DNA of 64,000 bases, from contig NZ_BMSX01000003.1 in assembly GCF_014649375.1 (NCBI RefSeq), positions 248,001 to 312,000 of the forward strand, read 5' to 3'. The translations under genes and the position numbers were made by a program. The notes beneath the pieces are model-generated. The model was not told where the DNA came from. It saw nothing but the letters and a program-made list of their open reading frames with translations, and did not search any database. This document shows, piece after piece, positions 61,877 through 64,000 of the stretch (positions within the stretch are counted from its first letter, which is position 1; each line of letters starts with the position of its first letter). The stretch is from Streptomyces aurantiogriseus (GTDB lineage: Bacteria > Actinomycetota > Actinomycetes > Streptomycetales > Streptomycetaceae).

Positions 61877-63000
61877 TGAAGAAGTTCGACAAGGAGCGCG
61901 TGCTCCTGGCGGTGGCCGGACCGGTCATCGCGCTCGCCGTGGCCTTCGCCCTGAGCTCGGTCGTGCTGATCGCCTCGGGCAAGAACCCGGTCGAGCCGTA
62001 CACGCTGATGTTCGAGCAGGCCTCGTTCTCCGACATCCAGGTCCTGATCATCAACCAGGCCTCGATGTACTACATCGCGGCGCTCGCGGTGGCCATCGGC
62101 TTCCGGATGAACCTGTTCAACATCGGTGTCGACGGCCAGTACCAGCTCGCCGCCATGATGGCCGCCATCGTCGGCGCCCACATGGACCTGCCGGCCGCGC
62201 TCCAGATCCCGCTGCTCCTCCTCACGGCCGTCCTCACCGGCGCCTTCTGGTCCGGCATCGCCGGTGTCCTCAAGGTCACCCGCGGGGTCAGCGAGGTCGT
62301 CGCGACGATCATGCTCAACGCGATCGCCACCTCCGTCATCGCCTACCTGTGGCTGCCGAGCGTCTTCGGGGTCAAGGTCGGCAACAACAACACCACCGGC
62401 GAGATGCACGAGTCCGGCTGGGTGCCCGGCATCGACATGGGCGCGGCCGGCGAGATCTACGGCCTGGTCATCCTCGCCGTCCTGCTCGGTATCGGCTACT
62501 GGGTCGTCCTCAACCGCACCCGCTTCGGCTTCGACCTGCGCGCCTCCGGCGCCTCGGAGTCGGCCGCCGCGGCCAGCGGTGTCGACCCCAAGCGCATGGT
62601 GCTCACCGCCATGCTGATCTCCGGTGCCATCGCCGGTCTCGCGGGCCTGCCGATCCTGCTCGGCGACACCCACACCTACAGCCTGAACTTCCCCACCGGC
62701 ATCGGCTTCCTCGGCATCGGCATCGCCCTGCTCGGCCGCAACAGCCCCGTCGGCATCGCCTTCGCCGCCCTGCTGTGGGCCTGGCTCGACAAGGCCTCGC
62801 CCGAGCTGGACTTCCACGGCTACGACAAGGAGATCGCGGTCATCATGCAGGGCCTGATCGTCCTCTCCGTCGTCGTCTCCTACGAGGCCGTCCGTGAGTG
62901 GGGCCTGCGCCGCCAGCAGCGCCGGGTCGGCGCGGAACTGGCCGCCGGACACGTCCTCGGCGCCGACAACAACACCACGAAGGAGGTGGCCGGCCGATGA
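61876..63000 (+). CDS. ABC transporter permease 1 (nucleoside/BMP type)
   Basis: 374 aa from the ATG at 61876, overlapping the ATPase stop. BPD_transp_2 permease with about eight helices; MNLFNIGVDGQYQLAAMMAAIVGA, VTRGVSEVVATIMLNAIATSVIAYL and GASESAAAASGVDPKRMVLTAM are characteristic of the YufP/NupP-like subunit. Its stop overlaps the second permease start (ATGA), so the pair is translationally coupled. Confidence 0.94.
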
Positions 63001-64000
63001 CCACCCCGCAGACCTCAGCGGTCGACGTCAACCAGCCCACGCTGCAGCCCGCGGCGCCGACCGGCCGCCGCCTGTCGTGGCCCGTACTGCTGCTGGTCAT
63101 CGCCGGAGCCCTGGCGCTGACCTCGATCGTCCGCATCATCACCGGCGCCGACGGCATCACCAACGTCAGCCAGATGTCCACCGCGCTCCAGCTCGCCGTG
63201 CCGATCGGCCTCGCCGGTCTCGGCGGTCTGTGGGCCGAGCGCGCGGGCGTCGTCAACATCGGCCTCGAGGGCATGATGATCCTCGGCACCTGGTTCGGCG
63301 CCTGGGCCGGATTCCAGTGGGGCCCGTGGACCGGCGTCCTGGTCGGCATCGTCGGCGGGGCGGTCGGCGGTCTGCTGCACGCCTTCGTCACCGTCACGTT
63401 CAACGTCAACCACATCGTCTCCGGTGTGGCCATCAACATCCTCGCCCTCGGCGCCACCCGCTACCTCGCGCCCCTCGCCTTCGAGGGCCACGCGGGCGGC
63501 TCCGCCAAGCAGTCCCCGGCGGTCGAGTCCCTCGGCAACTTCACGGTGCCGGGTCTGTCCGACGCCCTGAGGGACCTCAACGCCAAGGGCTGGTTCTTCG
63601 TCTCCGACATCGCCGGCCTGCTCGGCGGCCTGGTCACCAACGTCTCCTGGCTGACCCTGATCGCCGTCGCGCTGATCCCCGCCACCTGGTGGATCCTGTG
63701 GCGCACCGCGTTCGGCCTGCGCCTGCGCTCCTGCGGCGAGAACCCGGTCGCGGCCGAGTCCCTCGGTGTCAACGTCTACAAGTACAAGTACCTGGCCGTG
63801 ATAATTTCCGGCGGCCTGGCCGGCCTCGGCGGTGCCTTCCTGTCCATCGTGGCCAACCCCTTCTATCTGGAGGGCCAGGTCAGCGGCCGCGGCTACATCG
63901 GTCTCGCCGCGATGATCTTCGGCAACTGGATGCCGGGCGGACTCGCCATCGGCGCCGGCCTGTTCGGCTACACCGACAGCCTCAACCTGCGCGGTGGCTC
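62997..64000 (+). CDS. ABC transporter permease 2 (nucleoside/BMP type), truncated by window end
   Basis: 334 residues visible from the ATG at 62997. BPD_transp_2 family, YufQ/NupQ-like: LGGLWAERAGVVNIGLEGMMILGTWFGAW, FNVNHIVSGVAINILALGATRYL, LRSCGENPVAAESLGVNVYKYKYLAVIISGGLAGLGGAFLS and GLAAMIFGNWMPGG. Partner of permease 1. The gene continues past 64000. Confidence 0.94.
   Translation, partial: MTTPQTSAVDVNQPTLQPAAPTGRRLSWPVLLLVIAGALALTSIVRIITGADGITNVSQMSTALQLAVPIGLAGLGGLWAERAGVVNIGLEGMMILGTWFGAWAGFQWGPWTGVLVGIVGGAVGGLLHAFVTVTFNVNHIVSGVAINILALGATRYLAPLAFEGHAGGSAKQSPAVESLGNFTVPGLSDALRDLNAKGWFFVSDIAGLLGGLVTNVSWLTLIAVALIPATWWILWRTAFGLRLRSCGENPVAAESLGVNVYKYKYLAVIISGGLAGLGGAFLSIVANPFYLEGQVSGRGYIGLAAMIFGNWMPGGLAIGAGLFGYTDSLNLRGG

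Overview
The window is high-G+C DNA with long high-GC ORFs on every frame, GTG/TTG starts, many 4-nt gene overlaps and bidirectional hairpin terminators. It is a Streptomyces chromosome segment. The order sdhCDAB, GH20 hexosaminidase, paired ECF sigma factors, acyl-CoA mutase, sialic-acid-type glycopolymer genes, BMP lipoproteins and nucleoside-type ABC transporter matches my recollection of the S. coelicolor core region around sdh; I could not check this.

Layout. 1-4.6 kb: end of an OmpR-type response regulator, an MMPL exporter with an unusual C-terminal domain, a convergent TetR and a VOC protein. 4.7-6.1 kb: two TM2 proteins flanking a DUF2752 protein. 6.2-9.6 kb: succinate dehydrogenase sdhCDAB (minus strand). 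9.8-14 kb: an OHCU-decarboxylase-like gene with an apparent CTG start, a GH20 hexosaminidase and small conserved genes. 14.3-19.3 kb: a secreted PGRP-amidase with FG-GAP repeats, an orphan secreted protein and a YcxB-like membrane protein. 19.5-24.5 kb: an accessory island with a lasso-peptide-type operon (38-residue candidate precursor, B-type peptidase with N-terminal leader-binding region, asparagine-synthetase-like cyclase), a convergent membrane protein and an upstream XRE/DUF397 pair. 24.7-30 kb: a frameshifted GHKL-ATPase gene and two paralogous ECF-sigma/single-TM-protein modules. 30-36.9 kb: an L,D-transpeptidase lipoprotein, an acyl-CoA mutase, a Uma2 nuclease-like protein, a TetR/flavin-monooxygenase pair with two operators and an acyltransferase-3.

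37-54 kb is a large cell-surface glycan locus: GT29 sialyltransferase, a GT8-pyruvyltransferase fusion, a GT-C-like membrane protein, GtrB/GtrA-like genes with an FAD oxidoreductase, a methyltransferase-like protein, a polysialyltransferase-family protein, GT2, a CMP-ulosonate synthetase fused to a HAD phosphatase, and a NeuB-type synthase. The absence of NeuC here and the presence of a phosphatase domain suggest a Kdn-type sugar made via the 9-phosphate. I recall that S. coelicolor makes a Kdn-containing teichulosonic acid from a comparable region. Some of these genes may also serve a different polymer.

54-64 kb: a SAM methyltransferase, a probably frameshifted small membrane gene, an M20 amidohydrolase, a 0.86-kb non-coding tract with tandem GC-rich repeats, two paralogous BMP-family lipoproteins, and an ABC ATPase with two permeases (the second cut by the window end). 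The three transcription units share a CTACGCGCGT motif upstream, suggesting common control of nucleoside-type uptake.

The most noteworthy item is the lasso-like operon at 20.8-23.4 kb, whose tiny precursor lacks the usual leader signatures and which has no transporter. No tRNA, rRNA, CRISPR array or complete insertion sequence was recognised.
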